A stretch of 64,000 nucleotides of DNA from CBDIHH01 sp965279095. Lineage in GTDB: Bacteria; Pseudomonadota; Alphaproteobacteria; Caulobacterales; Caulobacteraceae. Below, piece by piece: positions 33,148 through 41,771 of the stretch; within the stretch, counting starts at the first letter, position 1; every line of letters begins with the position of its first letter. Under the pieces are notes generated by a model. It had not been told where the DNA came from and ran no database searches. It saw only the letters and a program-made list of their open reading frames with translations. The stretch is taken from NCBI GenBank assembly GCA_965279095.1, contig CBDIHH010000003.1:620001-684000 (forward strand), read 5' to 3'. Made by a program: the position numbers and the translations under genes.

Positions 33148-34413
33148 TTGACCAGACGATCCATTCCGCGCATCGGCCTGGGCCGCGGCCTCCTGATGGC
33201 GGCCGCCGTCCTCCTCTCCACGGCCCAGGCGTCGCGCGCGCCCGCGCAGGACACCCCTCCGCCGCCAGTGACCCCTGGCGAGGAGGCGATGAAGGACCCC
33301 ATCGCCGCCGATCCGGTGTTCTGGTGGAGACAGGAGAGCTTCCGCACCCAGGCGATGGAGCCGCCGCCGTCCTTCTATTGGCCCAACGCCGAGGTGGCCG
33401 GCGCGCCGACTCCGTTCCTGCCTGAGGCGCCCGCCGGTCGGACCACCGTCTCGCCCGCCGCCCTGGCGGCGATGGAAACCTGGGCCGAAAGCCACAGCTC
33501 GCGCGCCCTGATCGTCATCCACAAGGGCAAGGTCCAGCTCGAGCGCTACTGGCGCGGAGTCTCGGCCAACGAGATCACCAACGGCCGCGCGATCACCCGC
33601 AGCTTCACGCCCATGATGCTCGGCTTCGCTGTGGCCGAGGGCAAGGTCGACCTCGACGCGCCGATCGAACGCTATCTGACGGAGTGGAAGGGCCAGGCCC
33701 GCGGCAGGATAACCGTGCGCCAGGTCGCCCAGCACGTATCGGGGCTGGAACACAACTTCCCGCCGAACACGGTCTACGGCAACAAGCAGAACACCCTGTT
33801 CTATGCGGGCGACGTCGTGCGCGCGGCGCTCGCCTTCGAGCCGGTGGAGCCGCCGGGAACCCGCTTCGACGTCGCCGATGTGAACACGCAACTGGTGTCG
33901 CTGGTGATCGAGCGGGCGACGGGCAGGCGGTTCAACGAGCTGCTGTCGGAGCGGGTCTGGAAGCCGATCGGCGCCAGCGGGGCGACCTATCAGCTCGACC
34001 GGCCCGGCGGTGTCGCCCGCACCCTGTGCTGCATGCGCGCCACGCCGCGGGACCTGGCCCGCCTCGGCCAGCTGTTCCTGCAGGACGGCCAGTGGCAGGG
34101 TCGCCAGGTGCTGCCCGCCGGCTGGGTCAAGACCATGGCCACCCCCTCTGCGAGGAATCCCAACTTCGGCCTGGGCCTGTGGCTGGGAACTCCGTTCGCC
34201 CCCTCGCGCCCCTACTGGGAGGGCGGGCCGGGGCAGGTGCCGCAATCGGAGCCCTTCGAAGCCACCGACGTGCGGTTCATGGAGGGCGGCGGGTTCCGCG
34301 AGCTCTACATCGTCCCGTCCAAGGACCTGGTGATCCTCCGCCTCGGCTACGCCGACCCCAAGTGGGACAACGCCTACCTCGTCAACACCGCCATCCGGGG
34401 CATGCGCCGCTAG
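33148..34413 (+). CDS. beta-lactamase-fold (class C type) exported protein lacking catalytic residues
   Basis: About 421 residues from TTG 33148 (AAGGAT upstream), which puts a signal peptide at the N-terminus (GRGLLMAAAVLLSTAQASRA); a GTG at 33025 is possible but would overlap the divergent promoter. The fold of serine hydrolases/class C beta-lactamases is clear: LIVIHKGKVQLERYW, SFTPMMLGFAVAEGKVDLD, QVAQHVSGLEHNF, NTQLVSLVIERATG and GGGFRELYIVPSKDLVILRL. The S-x-x-K nucleophile motif that should precede SFT reads AITR (33589-33600), and the Tyr of the Y-x-N motif is Val (FDVADVNTQL). It is therefore probably catalytically dead or altered. It lies upstream of a DUF1838 gene on the same strand. 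Confidence 0.82.
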   Translation: MTRRSIPRIGLGRGLLMAAAVLLSTAQASRAPAQDTPPPPVTPGEEAMKDPIAADPVFWWRQESFRTQAMEPPPSFYWPNAEVAGAPTPFLPEAPAGRTTVSPAALAAMETWAESHSSRALIVIHKGKVQLERYWRGVSANEITNGRAITRSFTPMMLGFAVAEGKVDLDAPIERYLTEWKGQARGRITVRQVAQHVSGLEHNFPPNTVYGNKQNTLFYAGDVVRAALAFEPVEPPGTRFDVADVNTQLVSLVIERATGRRFNELLSERVWKPIGASGATYQLDRPGGVARTLCCMRATPRDLARLGQLFLQDGQWQGRQVLPAGWVKTMATPSARNPNFGLGLWLGTPFAPSRPYWEGGPGQVPQSEPFEATDVRFMEGGGFRELYIVPSKDLVILRLGYADPKWDNAYLVNTAIRGMRR

Positions 34414-34446
34414 ACCCCGCCGCTCAAAGACTTGAGGACAACGACC

Positions 34447-35433
34447 ATGACATCCGAAACCTCCCCCATGCAGCGCCGATCCTTTCTGGCCGGCGGGGCC
34501 TTGCTCGGCGGGGCCCTGGCCGCCCCGACGGCGCAGGCCGCCACGAGCCGCTATACCGAGGCCGATTTCCGCAAGGCCATCGCCGACCCCAAGGAACAGC
34601 TCAAGCTTTTTATGAAGATAAAGGGCGACCTGTCCGGCAAGCCGACCTTCGGCTGGTTTTCCGGCCATGTCTGGGGGGTGAACCAGGGCGAGATTACGAC
34701 GCCGTTGCTGGGCATAGAGGGGTTCGGCCAAGGCTACCTGACGGCCCTCCCGGACGGCAGCTTCCGGGAAACCTGGAAAGAGGTGGGCTTCTACAAGGAT
34801 CTCCAGACCGACAAGATCGTCGAGAAATGGACCAACCCCTATAACGGCCGGGTCTGTGACATTATGCCGATCAACAACCGCTCGGTGAACTTCACCCACA
34901 AGCCGGTGCTCGAGAAGATGAGCTACCCCGGGGGCAAGGTGCGCTTGGAAGGCGACTATCTCACGCCGGAAGTGGACGGACCAGTTCCGTACAATTTGCC
35001 ATGGTTCGTCACTGGGGACTTCGTGGGCGTCGAGAGCGATGCGCGCATCACGGGCACCAATCCGCTGGATCCGAAAATCTGGCCGGTAGAATCCAGCGGC
35101 CAAAACTACAGTGTGACGGAGTTCTCCGCCTCGTACGTTAGCCTCTCGGAACTGCTCGATCCCAAGACGACGACCGTCGCGTCGCACGGCCACTGGACAC
35201 GGATCGCGGCCTGGCTGCCGTGGATGGAGATGGGCCAGCGCCCGGGTCAGGCCGTCTTGCGCGCCGTCAGCAAGAAGATGGTCTCCTACGACGAAGTCCC
35301 GCAGCGGCTCCGCGAATACACGGAGGCCAACTATCCGACCTTTGTCCACCTCTCGACGCCGGAAGAGGCCAAGCTGCCGCCCGAATCCAGCTGGGAAGTC
35401 TTCAAGACCACCCGCAAGCCGAAGCCTCTGTAG
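34447..35433 (+). CDS. DUF1838 family secreted protein B
   Basis: 328 residues from ATG 34447 (MTSETSPMQRRSFLAGGA) with GAGGAC eight bases upstream. It has a twin-arginine leader (QRRSFLAGGALLGGALAA). The DUF1838 body includes LFMKIKGDLSGKPTFGWFSG, KWTNPYNGRVCDIMPI, a long mid-region and AAWLPWMEMGQRPG. It lies 33 bases after the beta-lactamase-fold gene and 45 bases before the amine oxidase gene, so the three are likely one operon. Function unknown; the Tat leader suggests folding in the cytoplasm, perhaps with a cofactor. Confidence 0.87.
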   Translation: MTSETSPMQRRSFLAGGALLGGALAAPTAQAATSRYTEADFRKAIADPKEQLKLFMKIKGDLSGKPTFGWFSGHVWGVNQGEITTPLLGIEGFGQGYLTALPDGSFRETWKEVGFYKDLQTDKIVEKWTNPYNGRVCDIMPINNRSVNFTHKPVLEKMSYPGGKVRLEGDYLTPEVDGPVPYNLPWFVTGDFVGVESDARITGTNPLDPKIWPVESSGQNYSVTEFSASYVSLSELLDPKTTTVASHGHWTRIAAWLPWMEMGQRPGQAVLRAVSKKMVSYDEVPQRLREYTEANYPTFVHLSTPEEAKLPPESSWEVFKTTRKPKPL

Positions 35434-35478
35434 CCACTGCTGATCCACCGGCGCACCGCCCGGTCACGAGGGACTCCG

Positions 35479-36921
35479 ATGAGGACGACACGGCGTACCC
35501 TTCTCGCCGGGGGCGCGGCCCTGGCCTCGCTGCAACTGGCCGCGCCTGCGCGGGCGGCGACCGGCGGGGGCCCGGACGCCGACGTGATCGTCGTCGGGGC
35601 CGGCATGTCGGGCCTCCAGACGGCCTGGCTGCTCGAGCAGGAGGGCCTGAAGGTCATGGTCCTGGAAGGCCGCAAGCGCGTTGGCGGCCGGGTCTTCACG
35701 CTGCTAGACGAGCCCGGCTATCCAGAGATGGGCTTCAACTCCATGGGCTCGGGATACGGGCGGGGCATCGACGCCGCCCACCGCGCGGGCGTGGACCTCG
35801 TCGCCCTGTCGTCGCGCCAGGCGTTCGGCGGCAAGATGGATCTGGTGCTGGACGGTCGGGTCGTGCCGGCCGCGGACTGGCCCCGCCATCCGCGCAACAC
35901 CTTCCCCGACGCCTACCGCACCACCATGCCATGGGCGTTGGTGGGCAAGGTGCTTAGGCAGAACAATCCCCTGAAGGACTGGGCCGACTGGACGAAGCCG
36001 CAGAGCGCGGCCCTGGACATTTCCCTTTACGACTTCCTCAAGAGCCAGGGCCTCAACGATGCGGCGATAAAGCTGGCGTATGACACTTCGCCCTATCACG
36101 GGGACAACGCGCGCGACGTCTCGGCGCTCATGCACGAATTCAGCGACGGATGGATGAAGTCCCAGGTGGCCGCCGGCACGTCCAGTTATGGCGTCAAGAA
36201 CGGCAATATGAACCTGCCCGTCGCCATGGCCAAGCTGCTGAAGGGCGACCTGCTCCTGGACAAGGCCGTCGCGGGCGTCGCCGCGACCACCAGCGGCGTC
36301 ACCGTGTCCTGCAAAGACGGAACCCGCTATCGCGCCAAGCGCGTCGTGCTCGCCCTGCCTTTCTCCGTGATCCGGACCCTGAAGCTGGAGCCTGCCCTTA
36401 CAGGCAAACAGGCCGAAGCGGTCAGGACCCTGGGCTATCAGGCCATCACCCTGGCCTTCGTCCGCGCTGAGAGCCCGTTCTGGGAGGCGGACGGCCTTGA
36501 ACCGTCCATGTGGACGGACAGCCCGGCCGGCGTCATCGCGGCCCAGTATTTCGGCGCCACCCCCGAGGAGGTCACAGGATTTTTGGTCTCGGCGCGGGGG
36601 ACGTTGTCAAGACAGTGGGACGCGATGGGCCACGGGGCGACCAAGGCCATGATCGTCTCCGAGATCGAGACAATTCGCCCCGCGGCCAAGGGCAGGCTGA
36701 GCGTCGCCCATCTGCAGTCCTGGTCTCTCGAGCCCTTCAACCAGGGCGACTGGTCGGTTTTCAAGCCGGGTCAGGTATCCGCCTTCATCAACATCATGTC
36801 CCTGCCGGCAGGGCCCGTGCATTTCGCCGGGGAGCACACCGGCATTGGCAACCGCGGCCTCGAATCCGCCCTGGAATCCAGTGAGCGGGCGGCCATCGAA
36901 GTGATCGAGGCGCTCGGCTGA
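35479..36921 (+). CDS. exported FAD-dependent amine oxidase
   Basis: 480 residues. The leader has a twin-arginine-like start (MRTTRRTLLAGGAALASLQL). The FAD-binding Rossmann motif is VIVVGAGMSGLQTAWLLEQE (about residues 36-55), followed by the second FAD motif GRKRVGGRVFT. The C-terminal flavin contact is FAGEHTGIGNRGLESALESS (about 447-466). This is the flavin monoamine oxidase/L-amino-acid oxidase group, which turns amines into imines/aldehydes with H2O2. Being exported, it would act in the periplasm, perhaps releasing nitrogen from the island's substrate. It lies between a DUF1838 gene and an NTF2-like gene. Confidence 0.9.
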   Translation: MRTTRRTLLAGGAALASLQLAAPARAATGGGPDADVIVVGAGMSGLQTAWLLEQEGLKVMVLEGRKRVGGRVFTLLDEPGYPEMGFNSMGSGYGRGIDAAHRAGVDLVALSSRQAFGGKMDLVLDGRVVPAADWPRHPRNTFPDAYRTTMPWALVGKVLRQNNPLKDWADWTKPQSAALDISLYDFLKSQGLNDAAIKLAYDTSPYHGDNARDVSALMHEFSDGWMKSQVAAGTSSYGVKNGNMNLPVAMAKLLKGDLLLDKAVAGVAATTSGVTVSCKDGTRYRAKRVVLALPFSVIRTLKLEPALTGKQAEAVRTLGYQAITLAFVRAESPFWEADGLEPSMWTDSPAGVIAAQYFGATPEEVTGFLVSARGTLSRQWDAMGHGATKAMIVSEIETIRPAAKGRLSVAHLQSWSLEPFNQGDWSVFKPGQVSAFINIMSLPAGPVHFAGEHTGIGNRGLESALESSERAAIEVIEALG

Positions 36922-36982
36922 GGCTGGCCTTGACGCCGGGGATCCTTCCCACGTCCTCCCGATCCCAAGGGGCTTTTCGACC

Positions 36983-37447
36983 ATGGAGACACACATGACC
37001 GCCGATCCGGCTTCCGACATCGACGCCTTCATCCACGCCTATATCGCCAAGCAACGCGCCATGGACGCCGACGGCATTGCCGCCGACTGGGAGGATGACG
37101 AGACAGTGTTCTACATCGCCGAGGAGTTCGACGATCCGATGATCGGCGTCTCGGCGATCGCCAGCTACTGGCGCGAGAACACCGCGATCATGGGCCGGCT
37201 CGGCGTGCGGATCGGCGATATCCGCAAGCGCACCATCGCCCCCGGCCTGGTCTCGGTGCTGTTTCCGCTGCACTGGGATGCGGTGATGAAATCGGGTGGG
37301 CTGCCGGTGGGCGGCGATATCAAGGCGGTGGCGCTGCTGCGATGGAGCGGGGAGCGTTGGCGTCTGATCCAGTGGACAGAGAGCGCGCTCGGCGCCTTGC
37401 CGTTCCTGCGCCGCGCCTATCAGCGCAACGTCAGCGAAGGCTTCTGA
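36983..37447 (+). CDS. NTF2-like (SnoaL/DUF4440 type) protein A
   Basis: 154 residues of a single cone-shaped alpha+beta domain: IDAFIHAYIAKQRAMDADGI, WEDDETVFYIAEEFDDPMIG and a C-terminal sheet VALLRWSGERWRLIQWTESA. The start may be the ATG at 36995, which has GGAG six bases upstream; the first ATG has AAGGGG nine bases upstream. NTF2-like proteins often bind small hydrophobic ligands or act as isomerases, dehydratases or cyclases. A second, different NTF2-like gene is at 40485-40979. It is the last plus-strand gene before the terminator at 37498-37525. Confidence 0.75.
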   Translation: METHMTADPASDIDAFIHAYIAKQRAMDADGIAADWEDDETVFYIAEEFDDPMIGVSAIASYWRENTAIMGRLGVRIGDIRKRTIAPGLVSVLFPLHWDAVMKSGGLPVGGDIKAVALLRWSGERWRLIQWTESALGALPFLRRAYQRNVSEGF

Positions 37448-37497
37448 GCAGCGTCAAAGACAGCCGTGTGGCCGGCGTCTGTGGGCGTCGCGATAAC

Positions 37498-37525
37498 AAA
37501 AAAGGGCGGCGCGTGAGCGCCGCCC
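37498..37525 (-). terminator. rho-independent terminator after the TonB receptor gene
   Basis: A 9-bp stem GGGCGGCGC/GCGCCGCCC with a four-base loop, followed on the minus strand by six T residues. It lies 26 bases past the stop of the TonB-OmpA gene. On the plus strand it is followed by TTTCCCTTT, so it may also end the convergent NTF2-like transcript. Confidence 0.85.
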
Positions 37526-37550
37526 TTTCCCTTTGCCGGCGTGAGCCGGT

Positions 37551-40274
37551 TCAGAAGTTGATGTTGATGGTGGCGCGGCGGTTGAGGGGCTCCTTCACCC
37601 CGTCGCCGGTGGCGACGGCCGGTTCCGCCTCGCCTTTCCAGTCGACCGCAAGAGCGGTCTGGGCCAGGCCCGAACCCACCAGGGCGTCGGCGGTCGCCTT
37701 GGCGCGACGCTCGGAGAGCCTCACGTTGTAGGCCGCGCTGCCCGAGGTGTCGGCGTGGCCGACCACCACCACCCGCGTCGCAGATCCGGTCTTCGCATAG
37801 TCGGCCGCCTGGGCGATGACCTGCTGGGCTTCCGGGGTGAGGACGTACTGGTCGAAGGGGAAGTAGACCACGAACTCGCGCGCCTCATAGGCCACCGGAG
37901 GCGGGGGCGGAGGGGGCGGCGGGGGCGGGGGCGGCGGAGGGGGCGGCGCCGGGGGCGGCGGCGGCGGCGGCGCCTTTTGCCCGTCGAACTTGACCCGCGC
38001 CGTCAGCCCGATCGTGCGTCTCGGGCCGAGGCTTGGCGTATACTCGGTCGTCGTAGCAGCCACGGTGAAGCCGCTGTTGGAGATATACTTCTCATCCAAG
38101 AGGTTCTTCGCCCACAGCTGCACTTCATAGCGGCCATCCTGGAATACCAGCCCGGCGGCGGCGTTGACCAACTGACGCGAACCGATCGTCGCCAGCTCAA
38201 GGTCGTCGATGTTCTGGCTCGACTGGTAGCTGTAGTCGGCGCGCACATAGCCAACGGTGCTGTCGCTGATGGGCCGTTCGTACTCGAAACCCCCTGTGAA
38301 CTGATAGTCGGGCGATCGAGGCAGATGCTTGTTGCCAGCCTCCCCGCCCGCCGGGCAGGTCGTGCTGCCAACGCACAAGCCCAGGTCTCTAAAGCGCTGC
38401 GAAACGTAGGAGTCCTTGAAGATCGCGCGTTGGTAAGACATCGCTGCGTTGACGGTCAGCCCGCCTCCGACAACGTAGTCGGCCTGCACCTCAAAGCCTG
38501 GAATCGTGACTCCGGCGCCGTTTCCGATCAGGGCCGGAGCCGTGACCCCCACCGGTACGTTGAGCACCGCGACGTTGGTCTGAATGTTGGTCCAGTCGAT
38601 GTAGAAGGCGGTGGCGTTCAGCCGCAGGCGGTTATCGAGGAAGGTGTTCCTGGTCCCGACTTCATACGTCCAGTTGGTGTCGGGCGTGTAGGCCCGTTGC
38701 GAGGGATTGAAGACGGTTACGTTGAATCCGCCGGACTTCACGCCCCGCGCCGCCGAGGCGTAGATCATGTTGTTAGGGGTGATCTTGTAATCGACGCTCA
38801 TGCGCGGGGTGAAGTAGGTGAACTCGTCCTCGAACTTCAGCGGGCTCGTCGTCGGAGACGGCTGCAGGGACTTGTTTTCCCGTGTATACCGTCCCTGCAG
38901 GTCGATGCTGGCGCGGTTCTCCAGGAAGCGATAGGTGATTTGGCCGAATACGGCTTCCAGGTCGGTGTCGAGCAGAGAGCCGTTGGTCAGGATCAGCCGC
39001 ACCGGGGGGACTTGGCCCTGCAAGGGCGCGCTGTTCACCGGAAAGCCGAAGACGCCAAAGGTATCGGAATCGCTTTGCCGCTGGCTATAGAGACCGCCGA
39101 CCAGGGTGATCGGGCCCCGGTTGTACCGGAGGCGCAGTTCGTCCGATTGCATCTCGGTCGAGCCGGCCGGAACCTGGAAATACAGGTTCACCTGCTGGCC
39201 GAAGAAGAACTGACCGACGTTGGGGTTAGAGTCGGCGTTGGCGAGCGAGTCGACCTTTGCCTCGGTCTCCCCGTGCACGTAGGACGCGGTCAGGTCGGGC
39301 GTGATCTCGTAGTCGACCGATGCCCTCATGATGCTGCTGTTCAAGGTGAAGCCGGTCATCTTCGGATCGACGGCGGCCTCCTTGTAGGGAAACTCCCCGC
39401 AAAACAGCCGGAACTGCCCGCCGGGCAGGCGGCCGCCGCAATTTAGCGCATTGTCGACCGCGGCATGCAGCCGGTAGACGCTGTTGCTCTCGGTCACCGA
39501 GGTGAAGTGATAGTAGGCCAGATTGACTTCGAGCCGATCGATCGGCTTGGCCTTGAGCTGGGCGAAGAAGTTGCTCCTCTCCCAGCCGCCGAGCCGGCCG
39601 CTGGAGCCCTTGTGATAGTCGATGCCGGCCAGCGGACTCGGATTCTTGATCGAGCCGTCGAACTCCGAATAGCCGCCGCCGATCCTGAACATCAGCTTGT
39701 CGGCGATGATCGGCCCCGCGATCGTCGCGGCAATGTCGCGACGGTCATACTGGCCGAGGGTGCCGTAGGCCTGGGCCGTGAATTGTTCGGTGGGCTGCAA
39801 CGGGATGTAGTTGATGGCGCCGGCGAAGGCGCTGCGGCCGTAGAGGGCGCTCTGCGGGCCCTTGACGACTTCAACCCGCTGCAGGTCGAACACGCCGAGG
39901 TCGGCGATATACTGCCGCTGCAGGTAGACGCCGTCGAAGAAGGCCGAGACGTTCTGGTCGGCGAAGTCGAAGCGGGTCTGGGTGGTTCCGCGGATCACCG
40001 CGTTGGAGAAGGCCCCGGTGGAATAGCTCTCGAAGGTCAGGCCCGGGGTGATCCGGGCGATGTCCGCCAGCCCTTGGATGTTCTGGCGCTGAATGGTATC
40101 GGCGGTGAAGGCGGCCACACTGACCGGCGTATCCTGGATCTTCTCTTCGGTTCGGCGGGCGGTGACCACCACCTCCTCGAGCTGCTGAGCCATGGCCGGC
40201 GCGACATCCATCGCACAGGCCATCAAGGCAATCGCCGAAGCGCCGAAAAATCTGAATGAACGGTAGCCCATCAT
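37551..40274 (-). CDS. TonB-dependent receptor fused to an OmpA-like peptidoglycan-binding domain
   Basis: About 907 residues from ATG 40274 (GGGGGACC just upstream). The signal peptide ends near APAMAQ. The plug domain follows: EEVVVTARRTEEKIQDTPVS (a TonB-box-like start) and MFRIGG-type segments. The 22-strand barrel closes with TIGLTARVKF (about residue 770). After it come about 35 residues that are almost all Pro, then an OmpA C-terminal domain: VVYFPFDQYVLTPEAQQVI, VVGHADTSGSAAYN and LSERRAKATADAL, ending RRATININF. The Asp of HAD and the Arg of LSERR that bind diaminopimelate are present. The C-terminus of a TonB barrel faces the periplasm, so the fusion is topologically sound. It probably imports the island's substrate. 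Confidence 0.92.
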   Translation of the reverse strand: MMGYRSFRFFGASAIALMACAMDVAPAMAQQLEEVVVTARRTEEKIQDTPVSVAAFTADTIQRQNIQGLADIARITPGLTFESYSTGAFSNAVIRGTTQTRFDFADQNVSAFFDGVYLQRQYIADLGVFDLQRVEVVKGPQSALYGRSAFAGAINYIPLQPTEQFTAQAYGTLGQYDRRDIAATIAGPIIADKLMFRIGGGYSEFDGSIKNPSPLAGIDYHKGSSGRLGGWERSNFFAQLKAKPIDRLEVNLAYYHFTSVTESNSVYRLHAAVDNALNCGGRLPGGQFRLFCGEFPYKEAAVDPKMTGFTLNSSIMRASVDYEITPDLTASYVHGETEAKVDSLANADSNPNVGQFFFGQQVNLYFQVPAGSTEMQSDELRLRYNRGPITLVGGLYSQRQSDSDTFGVFGFPVNSAPLQGQVPPVRLILTNGSLLDTDLEAVFGQITYRFLENRASIDLQGRYTRENKSLQPSPTTSPLKFEDEFTYFTPRMSVDYKITPNNMIYASAARGVKSGGFNVTVFNPSQRAYTPDTNWTYEVGTRNTFLDNRLRLNATAFYIDWTNIQTNVAVLNVPVGVTAPALIGNGAGVTIPGFEVQADYVVGGGLTVNAAMSYQRAIFKDSYVSQRFRDLGLCVGSTTCPAGGEAGNKHLPRSPDYQFTGGFEYERPISDSTVGYVRADYSYQSSQNIDDLELATIGSRQLVNAAAGLVFQDGRYEVQLWAKNLLDEKYISNSGFTVAATTTEYTPSLGPRRTIGLTARVKFDGQKAPPPPPPPAPPPPPPPPPPPPPPPPPVAYEAREFVVYFPFDQYVLTPEAQQVIAQAADYAKTGSATRVVVVGHADTSGSAAYNVRLSERRAKATADALVGSGLAQTALAVDWKGEAEPAVATGDGVKEPLNRRATININF

Positions 40275-40388
40275 GGTCCCCCAAGGTTGCTTAGGCATCC
40301 CTGTCTTGGGTGAAATCCCGAAGACATGGCGCTGCTGGTTTTATTGTGCGGCGTCCCCTCGGATCGTCGCATCAACCTAGACGATGGT

Positions 40389-40412
40389 CCTCGACCAAGA
40401 GTTTGGTCGAGG
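40389..40412. promoter_or_regulatory. perfect inverted repeat upstream of the TonB receptor gene
   Basis: CCTCGACCAA-GAGT-TTGGTCGAGG: 10-bp arms with a four-base loop, 115 bases upstream of the receptor start and 73 bases past the stop of the NTF2-like gene on the same strand. There is no T run on either strand, so it is a poor intrinsic terminator. It could be an operator or a 3' RNA-stabilising hairpin. Confidence 0.45.
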
Positions 40413-40484
40413 GCTATTTCGGTGCGCGTCCGGATCGTGGACGGTCTGGCTGGCGCGCCCCTAAGTCTCTGGAATAAAGGCTGT

Positions 40485-40979
40485 TTATTGGGTCAATTGG
40501 CCCTCCTCCGCCGCTTTCGCGCGCGCCACGAATTCGGCCGGCACGATGTCCATCCGCACGCCGCGGAAATACAGGACGGCGCTTCGCGGCATTTCCATGT
40601 ATTGGCAGATTTTCCACCCTGACGGCGTGTTGCGAAGCGTGGCGCTGTGATGGGTGAAGCCCGCCATCGGACGGGCAAAGCCTGTCAACGAGGCGTACCA
40701 GCGGACCCGGAAGGTGGCGGACGCCAGCTTGTCGGCGAGGGGCTTGTGGGCGAATTCGGAAATATGCGTCTCGTTCAGCCGCATGAAGTTCGCCATGTTG
40801 GCGAAATAGGCGTCGATCGCCTGCCAGTCGCAGATCGGCGCAGGCTCTTCTTCGGGAAACAGTAGCGGAGACGGGTCCGCGCGGTCCCAGAACGTCGTCA
40901 GCTTGGCGAACTGCAGCGACTCGAAGGTGCGCCAGTAGGCATGGAGCGTCTCCTCGATGTCTGTCTCGTGGCTGGTCAT
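40485..40979 (-). CDS. NTF2-like (SnoaL type) protein B
   Basis: 164 residues from ATG 40979 (MTSHETDIEETLHAYW), with AGGAAAC upstream; longer readings cross the SDR gene and are spurious. Single NTF2-like domain: ETLHAYWRTFESLQFAKLTT, LFPEEEPAPICDWQAIDAYF and a C-terminal sheet ending MEMPRSAVLYFRGVRMDIVP. Conserved Asp/His residues that would mark a specific enzyme cannot be picked out. It follows the frameshifted SDR gene by 55 bases and is intact, unlike the three genes upstream in the same operon. Confidence 0.75.
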   Translation of the reverse strand: MTSHETDIEETLHAYWRTFESLQFAKLTTFWDRADPSPLLFPEEEPAPICDWQAIDAYFANMANFMRLNETHISEFAHKPLADKLASATFRVRWYASLTGFARPMAGFTHHSATLRNTPSGWKICQYMEMPRSAVLYFRGVRMDIVPAEFVARAKAAEEGQLTQ

Positions 40980-41034
40980 GGGCGTTTCCTGAAGGCGACG
41001 GGCGGCATGGATCGAGGGGCTACGGTCATCGGAG

Positions 41035-41771
41035 TCAGACCCATCCGCCGTCGACCACGAGCGTGCGGCCGGTGATCCAGCGCGCTGCGTCGGAGGCGAA
41101 AAAGGCGACCACGTCCGCGATGTCCTCGGGCTCGGCCAGCCGGCCAAGGGGGGTCGTGGCGATCAGCCAGTCGATCACCGCCGCTCGACGTCGGCGATCA
41201 TCTCGGTGCGGGAGCCTCCAGGCGCCACGGCGTTGACCGTGATCCCGCGCGGGCCCAACTCGCGCGCCAGCCCTTCGGACAAGGCGTTCATCGCCGCCTT
41301 GGACGCGGCATAGGCGACAGCGGTGGCCGGGGGCGTGATCGCCAGGTTGCTGGAGATGTTGATGATGCGCCCGCCAGCCGGCAGATGCCGCATCGCCTCT
41401 TGGCACATCAGCATCGCCCCGATGACGTTGGTGGAGAACAGCGCCACGAGGTCGGCCTGGGCGATGTTGCCCATGGGCCCGCGGATGATGGCCCCGGCGT
41501 TGTTCACCAGGATGTCCAGTCGGCCGAAGGCGTCGACGGTCTCGTCGACGATCCGCCCCGCGTCCGCCTCGTCGCCGATGTCGCCGCCCACGGCGATAGC
41601 GCGTCCGCCGCCCGCCTGGATAGCGTCGACCACGGCCTGCGCCCTGGCGGCGCCGGCGTGGAAGTGGACGGCGATCGCGCACCCCTCGGCCGCCAGCCGG
41701 CGCGCGATGCCGCCGCCGAGCCCGCCGGAGCCGCCCGTCACGATCGCTGCGCGGAAGGGGGGGGCGGTCAT
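41035..41771 (-). pseudogene. short-chain dehydrogenase/reductase, one frameshift
   Basis: The main reading (ATG 41771 to 41175) is a Rossmann-fold SDR: cofactor motif TGGSGGLGGGIARRLAAEG, LDILVNNAG, catalytic Ser in INISS and the Tyr-x-x-x-Lys in AYAASKAAM. It then stops early at VERR. The rest (VIDWLIATTPLGRLAEPEDI, then ITGRTLVVDGG, ending at 41035) continues in another frame. A single missing base near 41178-41185 explains it; together the pieces make a normal 245-residue SDR. The start directly follows the cyclase stop codon (TAGATG). Either a recent mutation or a sequence error. Confidence 0.85.

Noticed and set aside
37890..37985. GGC/GGG-rich low-complexity tract considered as a simple-sequence phase-variation repeat
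   Set aside because: It encodes the poly-Pro linker of the TonB-OmpA protein. The units are irregular mixes of Pro codons, and both flanks are in one intact frame.
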